Source: an uncultured SAR116 cluster alpha proteobacterium
GTDB taxonomy: Bacteria; Pseudomonadota; Alphaproteobacteria; Puniceispirillales; GCA-002684695
Length of the DNA stretch: 64,000 nucleotides
Assembly (NCBI GenBank): GCA_902612965.1
Contig: CACMFN010000003.1
Span: forward strand, 62,001-126,000
Reading direction: 5' to 3'
Shown here: positions 50,202 through 60,872 of the stretch, piece after piece
Numbering within the stretch: position 1 is the first letter of the stretch
Layout of the letters: the number at the start of each line of letters is the position of its first letter
Made by a program: the position numbers and the translations under genes
The notes under the pieces: model-generated
What the model was told of the DNA's origin: nothing
What the model saw: the letters and a program-made list of their open reading frames with translations, nothing else
Database searches by the model: none

Positions 50202-51386
50202 TTATATTACTTTAGTTTTCTTAAATTCTGAAATTTCATATTCAGTGTAGCCCAACTCTCTTAGTATTTCATTATTGTGTTCACCAATTGAAGGGGGAGG
50301 GGAATTCACATTTGTTGGTTCATTATTTACTCTGAAACCAGTTCTCATGACAGTAATCTTCTCATTATGGTGATTTTTAGTATGAAATGTTTCTAGTAAA
50401 TCTCGATGAATAATCTGAGGATGAGCTAGTATATTTGGGACGCTCATTACTATACCAGTAGGCACTCCAATTTCTATAAGTTCCTTTTCCCATTTTATTG
50501 CTGTTTTATTTGAAAGAAATTTTTCTAATTCAATTTTTAATTCTTTTCTGTATTTTTTACGATTGTCTCTTGTTATAAAACGTTTGTCATTACTTAGATG
50601 TTCACATCCTAGATGATGAACCAGAGCTTTCCATTGTTTCTCTTCATTAGCAGAAATGTTTAATAAACCATCTCCTGTTTGAAATGTTCCTGATGGAGCA
50701 GAAGTCATGTTTTCATTGCCCTGTTGTGTTGGTATGACACCTCCTATAAGATAGTTCGAAACTACCCAGCCCATAGTTGTAAGTAAAGAGTCCAGCATTG
50801 CCACATCTATCGCCTGACCTCTTGGCCGTTTGTTTAAAGCAGCTGAAATTGCCATTGCTGCAGTCAATCCTCCAACTGTATCTGCAAGTGGTGAGCCTAC
50901 TCTTAAAGGACCATCACCATCCCTTCCTGTGATACTCATCAATCCTGATAATCCCTGTATAATTTGATCATAAGCTGGACGTTTGCTCATTGGTCCAGTC
51001 TGGCCAAAACCAGAAATAGAGCAGTATATTAATTTGGAGTTTATTTTTTTTAAGTAATCATACTCGAGCCCTAATCGTTTCATGACACCAGGTCTAAAGT
51101 TTTCTACAACAACATCAGAAACTTTAACTAGTTTAAGGAAAATTTCTTTTCCTTTTTGGGATTTTAGATTTATTGTCAGTGATTTTTTCCCAGCATTTTG
51201 AGCTAAAAAAGAGATACCCATTAGTTGAGAGTTTAAATTCTTGCTAGCTCCTAATTGACGAGCTAAGTCTCCACGGCCAACAGTTTCAATCTTAATAACT
51301 TCTGCTCCCATATGCGCCAATTGATGACAACAAAATGGTCCAGCAAGCACATTAGTTAAATCCAAAACTTTTATTCCAGACAACAT
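50202..51386 (-). CDS. CaiB/BaiF family III CoA-transferase
   Basis: MLSGIKVLDLTNVLAGPFCCHQLAHMGAEVIKIETVGRGDLAR...VVENFRPGVMKRLGLEY...GFGQTGP. Confidence 0.95.
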   Translation of the reverse strand: MLSGIKVLDLTNVLAGPFCCHQLAHMGAEVIKIETVGRGDLARQLGASKNLNSQLMGISFLAQNAGKKSLTINLKSQKGKEIFLKLVKVSDVVVENFRPGVMKRLGLEYDYLKKINSKLIYCSISGFGQTGPMSKRPAYDQIIQGLSGLMSITGRDGDGPLRVGSPLADTVGGLTAAMAISAALNKRPRGQAIDVAMLDSLLTTMGWVVSNYLIGGVIPTQQGNENMTSAPSGTFQTGDGLLNISANEEKQWKALVHHLGCEHLSNDKRFITRDNRKKYRKELKIELEKFLSNKTAIKWEKELIEIGVPTGIVMSVPNILAHPQIIHRDLLETFHTKNHHNEKITVMRTGFRVNNEPTNVNSPPPSIGEHNNEILRELGYTEYEISEFKKTKVI

Positions 51387-51390
51387 ACCT

Positions 51391-52893
51391 CTAGTGAATT
51401 TTTTGTCTTCTTAATGCCAGACGTGATCTTATTGCTGGTAAAAAAATCAATAAAACAGATAGTAATAGTAATATTGCAGTCATAGGTCGTTCCCAAATAA
51501 ATCCAAACCCATCGTAAATATTCATTGCTCTGGCAAAATTATTTTCAAGCATAGAACCTAGAATAAATCCAATTAATAAAGGTGGAAGAGGGTAATTTGC
51601 AAACTTTAGAATGGTAGCTGAAAAGCCAAGAAATATGAGAAGCAGAAGTTCGGTTTCATTGTTTTGACCTATATAAGACCCCATTAATGTAAAAAATAAA
51701 ATAAATGGGATTAAATAGTTTCTTGGAATTGTTAATAGTTTTGCAATGTATGGAATTAAAGGCAAATTGAGTATCAACAATACAATATTACCTAAATACA
51801 TAGAAATAATAACACCCCAGAAAATTTCAGGGTTATCAACCATTAGTCTTGGACCTGGTTGAACATTGAGAGCAATTAGTGCTCCTAATAATATAGCAGT
51901 TGTTCCAGACCCTGGAATACCTAAAGTTAGAAGAGGAACAAAAGATCCAGTGCATGCTGCATTATTTGCTGTTTCTGGCGCCGCTAAACCTTTAATTGAA
52001 CCTTTTCCAAATTCTTTTTGTTCTTCAGTTGAAGCTAAATTTCTTTCTACTGCATACGATAGGAAAGAGGCAATTGTAGCTCCTGCACCAGGCAAGACCC
52101 CAATAAAAAATCCTTGGAATGATTGCCTTGTGATCACTGGAAATATGATTTTAGCTTCTTTTAATGTAATTCTTAAATTATTAATCTTTGAGCCACTTTT
52201 TGTTTTTGATCTAAGCGGATCTAAAATAAGGTAAATTGCTTCAGGTAATGCAAACATAGCCATGGCTAGAGTAATAAAACCAACTCCAGACTGAAAATTC
52301 ATTATACCTGCAGTAAATCTTGGTGCATTAAATAATGCTGTTTCACCAACAGTTGCTAACATTATTCCTAAAATAGCCATCATTAATGCCTTGGCCACCT
52401 GACCTTTGCCAGCAAAAGCGGCAATTGCTGATAGGCCCAGTACCATTAAAGCAAAGTATTCTGACGAATGGAAACTTAAGGCTACTTTTGATAGAAAGGG
52501 AGCAAAACCAAATAAAAGTATTGCTCCAAATGTTCCTCCAATAAATGAACTTATTGCAGCTATTGTAAGTGCTTTACCAGCCTTCCCAGCTCTTGCAAGA
52601 GGGTATCCATCAAAACTAGTTGCAACTGTGCCCGCAACGCCTGGTGCGTTTATAAGTATTGAAGAAGTTGACCCACCAAAAATAGCTCCATAGTAAACAC
52701 CAGCCAGTAATATTAATGCTGAAGCAGGGTCTCCAATAGAAATTGCAATAGGTATCATAATAGCTATTATTGACATTGGTCCTAAGCCTGGAAGCATACC
52801 TATAACAGTCCCAATTATGCATCCAGAAACAACCATGACCAAGTTAAAGAATGTGAATGCAGCAGTAATGCCTAAATACAATCCCTCTAACAT
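51391..52893 (-). CDS. tctA: Tripartite tricarboxylate transporter, TctA large permease
   Basis: GTVIGMLPGLGPMSIIAIMIPIAI...AGVYYGAIFGGSTSSILINAPGVAGTVATSFDGYPLAR...GVLPGAGATIASFLSYAVER. Confidence 0.95.
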   Translation of the reverse strand: MLEGLYLGITAAFTFFNLVMVVSGCIIGTVIGMLPGLGPMSIIAIMIPIAISIGDPASALILLAGVYYGAIFGGSTSSILINAPGVAGTVATSFDGYPLARAGKAGKALTIAAISSFIGGTFGAILLFGFAPFLSKVALSFHSSEYFALMVLGLSAIAAFAGKGQVAKALMMAILGIMLATVGETALFNAPRFTAGIMNFQSGVGFITLAMAMFALPEAIYLILDPLRSKTKSGSKINNLRITLKEAKIIFPVITRQSFQGFFIGVLPGAGATIASFLSYAVERNLASTEEQKEFGKGSIKGLAAPETANNAACTGSFVPLLTLGIPGSGTTAILLGALIALNVQPGPRLMVDNPEIFWGVIISMYLGNIVLLILNLPLIPYIAKLLTIPRNYLIPFILFFTLMGSYIGQNNETELLLLIFLGFSATILKFANYPLPPLLIGFILGSMLENNFARAMNIYDGFGFIWERPMTAILLLLSVLLIFLPAIRSRLALRRQKIH

Positions 52894-52894
52894 T

Positions 52895-53398
52895 CTAGCT
52901 AACCAATGTTTGAATTAAGTATGGGAATGGCTTCATGTAAATCCCTAAAACTTTTTCAAGCAATAACCAAATAATAGTTGTACCAATAAAACATATGATT
53001 ATTAACTTTATAAATTTTCTTTCACCTAAGATGAAACTACTAAAAAATAAAAATAAAATAGAAGAAAGAATAAAGCCTACAGGTCTTAAACATAAAGTAT
53101 ATAAAATCATTAAAAATATTATGCCTAATGCTTTGCCATAATAAAAATTCAGTACATTATTTAAGTCTATTTTTGACTGATCCTCATCTTTTTCAATATC
53201 TTCATCTTTTTTTAGTATTAAAAATAATGAAATAACTATTCCAAAAATTGAAATGACCTTTGGAAGACTGTTAGGCAGCACAGTCATATTTAGTTCAAAA
53301 GGTAGTAGATTTGCTTGCATGATAACAAACGAAGTATATGCATAAACTATGCATATAATTAAAATTATAAGAGCAATAATTTTTTCTAAATTAAGCAC
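52895..53398 (-). CDS. tctB: Tripartite tricarboxylate transporter, TctB small permease
   Basis: Four-TM protein between tctA and tctC. Confidence 0.85.
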   Translation of the reverse strand: MLNLEKIIALIILIICIVYAYTSFVIMQANLLPFELNMTVLPNSLPKVISIFGIVISLFLILKKDEDIEKDEDQSKIDLNNVLNFYYGKALGIIFLMILYTLCLRPVGFILSSILFLFFSSFILGERKFIKLIIICFIGTTIIWLLLEKVLGIYMKPFPYLIQTLVS

Positions 53399-53436
53399 TA
53401 AAAAAACTTGGGGGCTTACACCCCCAAGGTTGATTT

Positions 53437-54411
53437 TTAAAGAAAACCAAGCTTTGTCATCAAGCTTTTTATAACATCTTCTTGATTTTCAAGAAATGAG
53501 ACAAATTCATCACCAGGATTATGGATGTTTACCCATCCATTTCTAGCTCTGACTTCTTCCCATTCGCTAGTATCATACATTTTTGCAATAACACTTCTGT
53601 ATGCGTCAGCTTTATCCTTTGGAAGTCCAGGTGCAGCAAAGAAACCTCTCCAATTGACAAATGTAGCATCATAGCCTTGTTCAACCAGAGTTGGAGCGTC
53701 TTCAAATGCTGGAACTCTTTTTGATGATGTGACAGCAAGTATTTTCATTTCGCCTGCTTTAGCTAAAGCAACAGCTTCTGAAAAGCCTGTTGACCCGGCT
53801 GACACTTCTCCAGCTAGAATTGCTGCATTTAATTTTCCACCTGCGTCAAAAGGTATGTACTTAACCTTTGTTGGATCTGCGCCTGCTGCTTCCATAGCCA
53901 TAGCAGCTACAAGGTGATCCATGCCACCAGGGACAGAACCGCCGCCGATTGAGACTGAAGAAGGATCTGCTTTGTATGCCGCTACTAAATCAGCAAAATT
54001 ATTATATGGGCTGTCTTTTCCAGCAATAATAGCTGCATAATCACCAATAGTTCCAGCAATCATTGTTAAATCTCTAAAATTATGAGGGAACCGCCCAACT
54101 AGTGATCTAATAACAATAGGTGTGGAGTTAACCATTAACGTTCCATGATTGCTTGACGCATTTTCAATTAAATATCCAATGGCTTTGCCTCCGCCGCCAC
54201 CTGACATATTTTCATAAGATGCTGATCCAACTAAACCTGCTTTAGTAAGAGCTTCTCCAGTACCTCTTGCAGTACCATCCCAGCCACCACCAGCACCACC
54301 AGGAATAAGGAAGTGAATAGAGTCAACTTCTGCGGCAGATACATTTGATGCAATACCTAAACTAAAAAATAATGTCGAAGCCAAAAAAATTCGACGTAAA
54401 TTAAAAAACAT
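53437..54411 (-). CDS. tctC: Tripartite tricarboxylate transporter substrate-binding protein (TctC/Bug family)
   Basis: IHFLIPGGAGGGWDGTARGTGEALTKAGLVGSASYENMSGGGGGKAIGYL...GGSVPGGMDHL. Confidence 0.93.
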   Translation of the reverse strand: MFFNLRRIFLASTLFFSLGIASNVSAAEVDSIHFLIPGGAGGGWDGTARGTGEALTKAGLVGSASYENMSGGGGGKAIGYLIENASSNHGTLMVNSTPIVIRSLVGRFPHNFRDLTMIAGTIGDYAAIIAGKDSPYNNFADLVAAYKADPSSVSIGGGSVPGGMDHLVAAMAMEAAGADPTKVKYIPFDAGGKLNAAILAGEVSAGSTGFSEAVALAKAGEMKILAVTSSKRVPAFEDAPTLVEQGYDATFVNWRGFFAAPGLPKDKADAYRSVIAKMYDTSEWEEVRARNGWVNIHNPGDEFVSFLENQEDVIKSLMTKLGFL

Positions 54412-54559
54412 AAATCCTCCTTTAAAGTAAAAACTTGAAATATTAATAATTAACTAAAAACTAGATTTTTTTTAATAACAAGCTAAAAATAATTTAATAT
54501 AATTTTGCGTATAAATTTTTATTTTTTTTTTAAATAAATATAATTTTGAAATTTAAACT

Positions 54560-55252
54560 ATGAAGAGAAGCATTCTTATCATCGGTGGAGGTTTTGGTTT
54601 AAGTTTGTCAATAGCTAGGCTTTTTGCAAATGAAGGAATGAATGTATCTATTGCCTCGAGAAATAGCGAAAAGTATGCAAATTTAGATACTGATATAAAA
54701 TTTAATTTATATAATTGTGATGCAAGTATTATTGAAGATGTAAATAAATTATTTGAAAATATTGATAAGAATACAGGAACACCAGACTTAGTAGTTTATA
54801 ATCCTTCCGCTAGGGTGAGGGGGCCTATTGGCAAACTTAATCCTAATGAAGTTAAAAAGGCGCTTGAAATAACTAGTTTTGGAGGTTTTTTAGTTGCCCA
54901 AGAAGCTGCAAAAAGAATGATGAAAAGAGGAAGCGGCAGTATTTTTTTTACTGGCGCAACAGCTGGAGTTAAAGGTTTTCCAAATTCCTCTGTATTTGCG
55001 ATGGGAAAATTTGCATTGCGGGGACTAGCACAATCTTTAGCGAGAGAGCTTCATCCGAAAAATATTCACATTGGACATTTTGTTATTGATGGTGGAATTT
55101 CTAAGTCTAAGTATTTTGGTAATAACAATAATGAAAATGATGCATTATTGGACCCAGACGAGATAGCTAAAACATATCTAAACTTCTTTAAACAAGATAG
55201 AAGTTCATGGTCATGGGAAATTGAAATTAGGCCATGGCTTGAAAAATTTTGA
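54560..55252 (+). CDS. Short-chain dehydrogenase/reductase
   Basis: ILIIGGGFGLSLSIARLFANEGMNVSIASRN...SGSIFFTGATAGVKGFPNSSVFAMGKFALRGLAQSLARELHPKNIHIGHFVIDGGI. Confidence 0.88.
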   Translation: MKRSILIIGGGFGLSLSIARLFANEGMNVSIASRNSEKYANLDTDIKFNLYNCDASIIEDVNKLFENIDKNTGTPDLVVYNPSARVRGPIGKLNPNEVKKALEITSFGGFLVAQEAAKRMMKRGSGSIFFTGATAGVKGFPNSSVFAMGKFALRGLAQSLARELHPKNIHIGHFVIDGGISKSKYFGNNNNENDALLDPDEIAKTYLNFFKQDRSSWSWEIEIRPWLEKF

Positions 55253-55257
55253 TATTA

Positions 55258-56301
55258 CTAATTTTTGATTGTCCATAAACAAGAAGGCGGTATGTTTATA
55301 TAAATATCATTGCCCTCAATTAAATTCTTCACCTCATAGGGATTAAATGTTGCTTCAAAAATTTCGTCCTTTATAGCTAATTTTAATCTTGTTTGTTTGC
55401 CTAAAAAAATCCTTTCTATAACCTTTACTTTCATAGTGTTCATGTTTTTATCATCTTTACCAATTTGAATATTTTCAGGTCTAAAAATAAGAAAACCACC
55501 ATTAATTGGTAAATCCTTAGGTAAATAAAATTCTCCAATACTTGATATAAATTTATTATTTTTTAAAGTTCCACTTATAAAATTTTTACAGCCAAAAAAT
55601 CTTGCTGTTTTCATGTTAGCAGGTCTTTTAAAAAAGTTTTCTGGCTTATCAAATTGCTCTAATTTTCCATTCAGAACAAGAGCTATTTGATCTGAAATTT
55701 CTACTGCCTCCTCTTGATCATGCGTAACAAAAATTGTGGTAATTGCAAATTTTTTTTGTAAATCTTTAATCAAGTTCCGCATTTCAATTCTCAAATGATT
55801 ATCTAAATTAGATAAAGGTTCATCTAATAATAGAACTTTAGGTTGAACGATGAGAGCTCTTGCTAATGCGACTCTTTGCTGCTCACCTCCAGACAATTCT
55901 TTTGGCATTCTATTTTCTATGTTTGGTAATTGCACAAGTTTAAGCATTTCATAAATTTTTTTATTTATTTCAGCTTTATTTAAATTTCTCATCCTTAAAC
56001 CAAACCCAACATTTTCATAAATGTTCATGTAAGGAAACAATAAATGATTTTGAAAAACCATTACTGCACCTCTTTTTTCAGGTTTTACTTTTAAAACTGA
56101 TTTGCCGTCAAAGGCTACATCACCAGAGGTTTGATTAATTAAGCCTGCAATTATTTTTAAAGTTGTTGTCTTCCCGCATCCTGATGGGCCAAGAATAGAA
56201 GTAAGGGTACCACTATTAATCTCCAAAGATAAACTTTTAAGTGATGGGACGGTTGATCCTTGGTAGATTTTAGTAAGGTTTTTAATTGATACATTAGTCA
56301 T
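55258..56301 (-). CDS. ABC transporter ATP-binding protein
   Basis: LGPSGCGKTTTLKIIAGL (Walker A), LSGGEQQRVALARALIVQPKVLLLDEPLSNLD. Confidence 0.93.
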   Translation of the reverse strand: MTNVSIKNLTKIYQGSTVPSLKSLSLEINSGTLTSILGPSGCGKTTTLKIIAGLINQTSGDVAFDGKSVLKVKPEKRGAVMVFQNHLLFPYMNIYENVGFGLRMRNLNKAEINKKIYEMLKLVQLPNIENRMPKELSGGEQQRVALARALIVQPKVLLLDEPLSNLDNHLRIEMRNLIKDLQKKFAITTIFVTHDQEEAVEISDQIALVLNGKLEQFDKPENFFKRPANMKTARFFGCKNFISGTLKNNKFISSIGEFYLPKDLPINGGFLIFRPENIQIGKDDKNMNTMKVKVIERIFLGKQTRLKLAIKDEIFEATFNPYEVKNLIEGNDIYINIPPSCLWTIKN

Positions 56302-57146
56302 ATCTTTCCAAAAACTCCAATAATATTCCTTCTAGAGAGATATTTAGTTGTAAAAATTAATATAATGATACCAGGTAGAATATATATTATTCCAATTGCT
56401 CCAGTTATGTCATTTCTTCCAGAAGTGGCAAAGCTAAACAAGAGAAGGGGGAGGGTAAGTATTTTACCTCCACCTATTATTAAAGTAAGAATATACTGGC
56501 TCCATGAAACTAAAAAAGCAAATAATCCACCAATAACAACACCAGGTAAGATTGCTGGTAATGTTATATAATAAAATGCTTTCAGTGAAGAAGCTCCTAG
56601 ACTTCTTGCTTGATATTCAAAATCAGTATCGAAATTTGAAAAAATAGCTGACATTACTAGAGTCATGTAAGGTACAGTTGGAATTAAATGTACAAGAATT
56701 ACACCAAAAATTGTATTTGTCAGACCGATTGAAATAAATACGCTATGAATACCTAATACTACTGCTATGCTTGGAATAATAATTGGAGCCAGTATTAACA
56801 ACTCAACAAACACTTTTCCTTTAAATTTATATATGCCTAAAGCTCTCCCGGCTGGCACCCCAATTAAAATTGACAATATCGTTACAGATAATGAAATAAA
56901 TATTGTTAGCCAAAGACTTTCAAGGATCCCTGCAGTATCTGACAAAGCATAATTCCAAGCGTTAAGAGACCAATATTTTGGAAGTAAGAGAGGAAAAACC
57001 CAACCTTTAGAAAAGGAAAAAAAAACAAGTGGAATTAATGGCATTATTAACCATGTAATAAGTATTATGATAGTAATAAATTTAAAGCTATTTAAGATAA
57101 AGTTTGTTTTTTTTAACATTTCAATTTCTAATCTTTTTTCTAGCAA
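56298..57146 (-). CDS. ABC transporter permease
   Basis: Polytopic; EAA-like loop EYQARSLGASSLKAFYYITLPAILPGV. Confidence 0.92.
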   Translation of the reverse strand: MLEKRLEIEMLKKTNFILNSFKFITIIILITWLIMPLIPLVFFSFSKGWVFPLLLPKYWSLNAWNYALSDTAGILESLWLTIFISLSVTILSILIGVPAGRALGIYKFKGKVFVELLILAPIIIPSIAVVLGIHSVFISIGLTNTIFGVILVHLIPTVPYMTLVMSAIFSNFDTDFEYQARSLGASSLKAFYYITLPAILPGVVIGGLFAFLVSWSQYILTLIIGGGKILTLPLLLFSFATSGRNDITGAIGIIYILPGIIILIFTTKYLSRRNIIGVFGKI

Positions 57147-57978
57147 ATTTTATATATAAAAAAACTATCAAAGAACTGAATATTGCTATAGTTATGGCTA
57201 TTGCCATAGCATCTGGCATAGCTCCTAAATCTACGTCAGTATACTTTCTATATGCTAATACAGGTAAAGCTGAAGGGTAATTTGCTCCCAACATTAAAGG
57301 TATTTCAAAAGCCCCAAAAGTAAAAGCAAATACAATTACAGATGCAAATAAAGCACTTGGGAAAATAAATGGAAGAAAAACATATCTAAAGGACTGCCAT
57401 TTACTAGCTCCCAAAGATCTAGCAACACTCTCATAGTCTTCTATTAATGAATTAATATTTGCCAATATAATGACACCCATGAAAGGGGTTTCTTTCCACA
57501 CATATTGTAAAATTATACCAATTGCATAAGGATCAAAAACCAATTCGGGAAATTCAGAAGGTCTAGTTATAATTCCCCATTGAAATGCTAATCTAGCAAA
57601 ACTTCCAGATTGTGAAAATAGATAAAGAATTCCAATTGCACCAATAAGGTGAGGTACTGTTAGATTAATTTGAAATAAAAAATTAATTAAAGATTTTCCA
57701 ATAAAATTTCTTCTAAGAAGAAGAACTGCTCCTATTGCTAAAATTAGTGAAATTAGTGTTGAGGTAAAAGCAATATAAAAACTTAAAATAAAGGAATAAT
57801 AAAATTCAATAGATTTAAAAACTGAAATATAGGAATTTAAATTTGGTTCTGTTAATCCGATTATGGGCATGTAATTTAGGCTTCTCATAAAACCAGAAAT
57901 TAACCCACCTAGAAATAATAAAATAATTATAGTCAACGTAGGTGCTAGCAAAAGAAAGATTTTTGTTCGATCAGACAT
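57121..57978 (-). CDS. ABC transporter permease
   Basis: Polytopic; EAA-like loop DYESVARSLGASKWQSFRYVFLPFIFPS. Confidence 0.92.
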   Translation of the reverse strand: MSDRTKIFLLLAPTLTIIILLFLGGLISGFMRSLNYMPIIGLTEPNLNSYISVFKSIEFYYSFILSFYIAFTSTLISLILAIGAVLLLRRNFIGKSLINFLFQINLTVPHLIGAIGILYLFSQSGSFARLAFQWGIITRPSEFPELVFDPYAIGIILQYVWKETPFMGVIILANINSLIEDYESVARSLGASKWQSFRYVFLPFIFPSALFASVIVFAFTFGAFEIPLMLGANYPSALPVLAYRKYTDVDLGAMPDAMAIAITIAIFSSLIVFLYIKFARKKIRN

Positions 57979-58036
57979 TTTGTAATTTAAAAAAACTGAT
58001 AATAAGTTGCAACCTTATCAAATATGAAAAGGTCAA

Positions 58037-59269
58037 TTAATTTTTACCTACGTTTTCAATCCATCCCTTTTCGATGGCTCTTATCCAGGCACCTTGAAGT
58101 TCTGGGAGGGCGCTTTCAGTATTGTCAATTGGATTGTTTGCTGGGTGTTTTTTAATCTCTATGAACTCTCTAAATATTTCTGGGCTAGTTCTATCCATTT
58201 CTATTCCAGGCATTGCTCCCCATACTTCAGGCTTTGCTTTTTCAAGTTGGGCCTCACCTGACAAAAGAACATTTTGCAAAACAAGAGCTGCGGCTTTATT
58301 TGAAGAGTTATATGGAATAATTGTATAGTTTGTATTTCCAATATTACCATCGTTCAATCTGTAAGTTCTAACCGTATCTGGAAAAATTCCATTAGAAATT
58401 TCTTTTGCAATATTTGCTGGGTCGTAATCATAATAGATATTTATCTCTTTATTAGCAAATAATTGAATTAAAGTACCTTGATTAGTTGGATATGTTTTGC
58501 CTTTCCTCCACAAACTTGGTTCAAGGTCATTCAAAATTTTCCAAGCTTTTGTTGCTACTTTATCATATTTCCTCTGGTCAAATGGGCCAATTAAATTTTC
58601 TACACCCCCAGCTGCATAATAAAACACATGTCTTACAAACGCTGATCCAGTAAAGTCAGGTGGCGCAGTATAAGTAAACATGCTTGGATTAGTTTTTATC
58701 CATTTAATTAATTCTCCAACATTCATGGGAGGTTTTTCAATAATATTACTATCATAAGCAAAAACTGAGTGAGCTCTATTCCAGGGGGACTCACATTCAT
58801 CTACTGGAACTCCAAAGTCATTTGCTATAGCTGGATTATTCCAGTTCACGAGTTTATTATTTGGCAGATTATTTATATATCCACACCAAGCCAAGTCAGC
58901 TTGTTTCATGGTTTTGAAATTTTCACCATTTATCCAGATCATATCAATAGAGCCTTTATTATTAACGCCTGACTCCTTTTCAGATAATACAGTATTTACA
59001 GCTATTACTGTATCGGCTATGGGCACAATATTAAGCTTAATATTGTATTTTTCCTTCATAACTCCGGCAATATAATCACTTACATACCTATTAATGTGAT
59101 CTGCTCCTCCCCACAAAAAAAAATTAACTTCACTGCCTTCAGCTATTTCAACAATTTCATTCCATGATTTATACTTTAGGTCAGAACCATCTCTTGTTTC
59201 AGCTAAAGCAGATGAGATCAATCCATTTGATATTAATAGAAAGAAAAAAAGCCAATAATTGTAAAACAT
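58037..59269 (-). CDS. ABC transporter substrate-binding protein (YnjB-like)
   Basis: Signal peptide; WNEIVEIAEGSEVNFFLWGGADHINRYVSDYIAGVMKEKYNIKLNIVPIADTVIAVNTVLSEKESG...DMIWINGENF. Confidence 0.88.
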   Translation of the reverse strand: MFYNYWLFFFLLISNGLISSALAETRDGSDLKYKSWNEIVEIAEGSEVNFFLWGGADHINRYVSDYIAGVMKEKYNIKLNIVPIADTVIAVNTVLSEKESGVNNKGSIDMIWINGENFKTMKQADLAWCGYINNLPNNKLVNWNNPAIANDFGVPVDECESPWNRAHSVFAYDSNIIEKPPMNVGELIKWIKTNPSMFTYTAPPDFTGSAFVRHVFYYAAGGVENLIGPFDQRKYDKVATKAWKILNDLEPSLWRKGKTYPTNQGTLIQLFANKEINIYYDYDPANIAKEISNGIFPDTVRTYRLNDGNIGNTNYTIIPYNSSNKAAALVLQNVLLSGEAQLEKAKPEVWGAMPGIEMDRTSPEIFREFIEIKKHPANNPIDNTESALPELQGAWIRAIEKGWIENVGKN

Positions 59270-59471
59270 ATTTTTTTCACTTTCTTAATAGCTAAATATA
59301 TCTTAGCACACATAAAATTTACAAAATAAGTTAGATATTAAAATTGTATTTTACGCTTCAACTCTGTCAAGTGAAGCTGCTCACAATTATAAATGTAAAA
59401 AATTAAATTACCAAATTGTTGGGCTGTATGATATTGTCATTTTAAAACTGTAAAATTTTCGGTGATAAATT

Positions 59472-60872
59472 ATGTCTACTAAAGAATTTTTAAAATCAGT
59501 AGATACAATCTTTGATGATGCTGCCAAGTTATTAAAATTACCTTACGGGCTTGCTAACAAGATAAAACTAGCAAATTCAACATATACTGTTCGATTTGGT
59601 GTAAGGTTAAAAGGAAAAATCTATACATTTACAGGTTACAGATCTGTTCATTCAGAGCATATGGAACCTGTAAAAGGGGGTATTAGATATGCATCTTATG
59701 CTGATCAAGATGAAGTTGAGGCTCTTGCAGCGCTAATGTCGTATAAATGTGCTTTGATGGAAATACCATTTGGCGGATCGAAAGGTGCTTTAGTAATAAA
59801 TCCCTACGAATGGGGTGAAAGTGAATTAGAAAAAATAACAAGGAGATTCACGCAAGAATTAGCCAAAAGAGATTTAATTCACCCTTCACAAAATGTGCCT
59901 GCGCCAGACATGGGCAGTGGTGAAAAAGAAATGGCATGGATCGCAGATGAATACAGACGCTTAAACCCATCTGAAATTACAGCAAGGGCTTGTGTTACCG
60001 GAAAACCTGTAAATAAAGGTGGTATTTCAGGAAGAGTCGAAGCAACGGGAAGAGGTGTGCAATTTGGACTACGAGAATTTTTTCGTAATAAAAATGATGT
60101 TAAATTAGCTAAACTTGATGGTTCTCTTGAGGGCAAACGAGTAATTATACAAGGATTTGGAAATGTAGGTTACCATGCAGCGTTATTTCTGTCCGAAGAA
60201 GATAATGCAAAGATAACTACTGTTATTGAGAGAGATGGTGTTATTTACAATGAGAACGGAATTAATATAAGAGATTTAAAAAATCACATGATTGATACAG
60301 GGGGAACACTAGGCTTTGAAGGATACAACAAACCTAATACTAAATTTTTGTTTAATGATTGTGAAATTTTAATTCCTGCAGCAATGGAAGGTGTAATAAC
60401 CAAAGAAAATGCAAATTTAGTTAAAGCTAATTTAATTATAGAGGCAGCTAATGGCCCTATTACATATGAAGCGGACAAAATTTTAGAACAAAATGATGTT
60501 GTTATTATTCCTGATATGTATGCCAACGCTGGTGGTGTTACAGTCTCATATTTTGAGTGGGTGAAAAACCTTACACATATAAGATTTGGCCGTATGCAAA
60601 GAAGAGAAGTTGAAAATCAAAATTTGTCAATTATAAAAGCTGTTGAAAAAATGATTGGGAAAGAATTTCCAGATAATTTAAAGACTAGTGTAATGCAAGG
60701 CCCAACCGAATTATCTTTAGTGAGATCTGGTTTGGACGACACAATGAGAACTGGCTATAAGGCAATGAGTGATAGGTTCCATTCAGATAAAAGAATAAAA
60801 AGCTTGAGAATGGCTTCAATGGTTATAGCTATTGAAAGAATAGCACAATCTTATATTTCTCTTGGCATTTGA
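59472..60872 (+). CDS. Glu/Leu/Phe/Val dehydrogenase
   Basis: GVRLKGKIYTFTGYRSVHSEHMEPVKGGIRYA...EALAALMSYKCALMEIPFGGSKGAL...VIIQGFGNVGYHAA. Confidence 0.95.
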   Translation: MSTKEFLKSVDTIFDDAAKLLKLPYGLANKIKLANSTYTVRFGVRLKGKIYTFTGYRSVHSEHMEPVKGGIRYASYADQDEVEALAALMSYKCALMEIPFGGSKGALVINPYEWGESELEKITRRFTQELAKRDLIHPSQNVPAPDMGSGEKEMAWIADEYRRLNPSEITARACVTGKPVNKGGISGRVEATGRGVQFGLREFFRNKNDVKLAKLDGSLEGKRVIIQGFGNVGYHAALFLSEEDNAKITTVIERDGVIYNENGINIRDLKNHMIDTGGTLGFEGYNKPNTKFLFNDCEILIPAAMEGVITKENANLVKANLIIEAANGPITYEADKILEQNDVVIIPDMYANAGGVTVSYFEWVKNLTHIRFGRMQRREVENQNLSIIKAVEKMIGKEFPDNLKTSVMQGPTELSLVRSGLDDTMRTGYKAMSDRFHSDKRIKSLRMASMVIAIERIAQSYISLGI

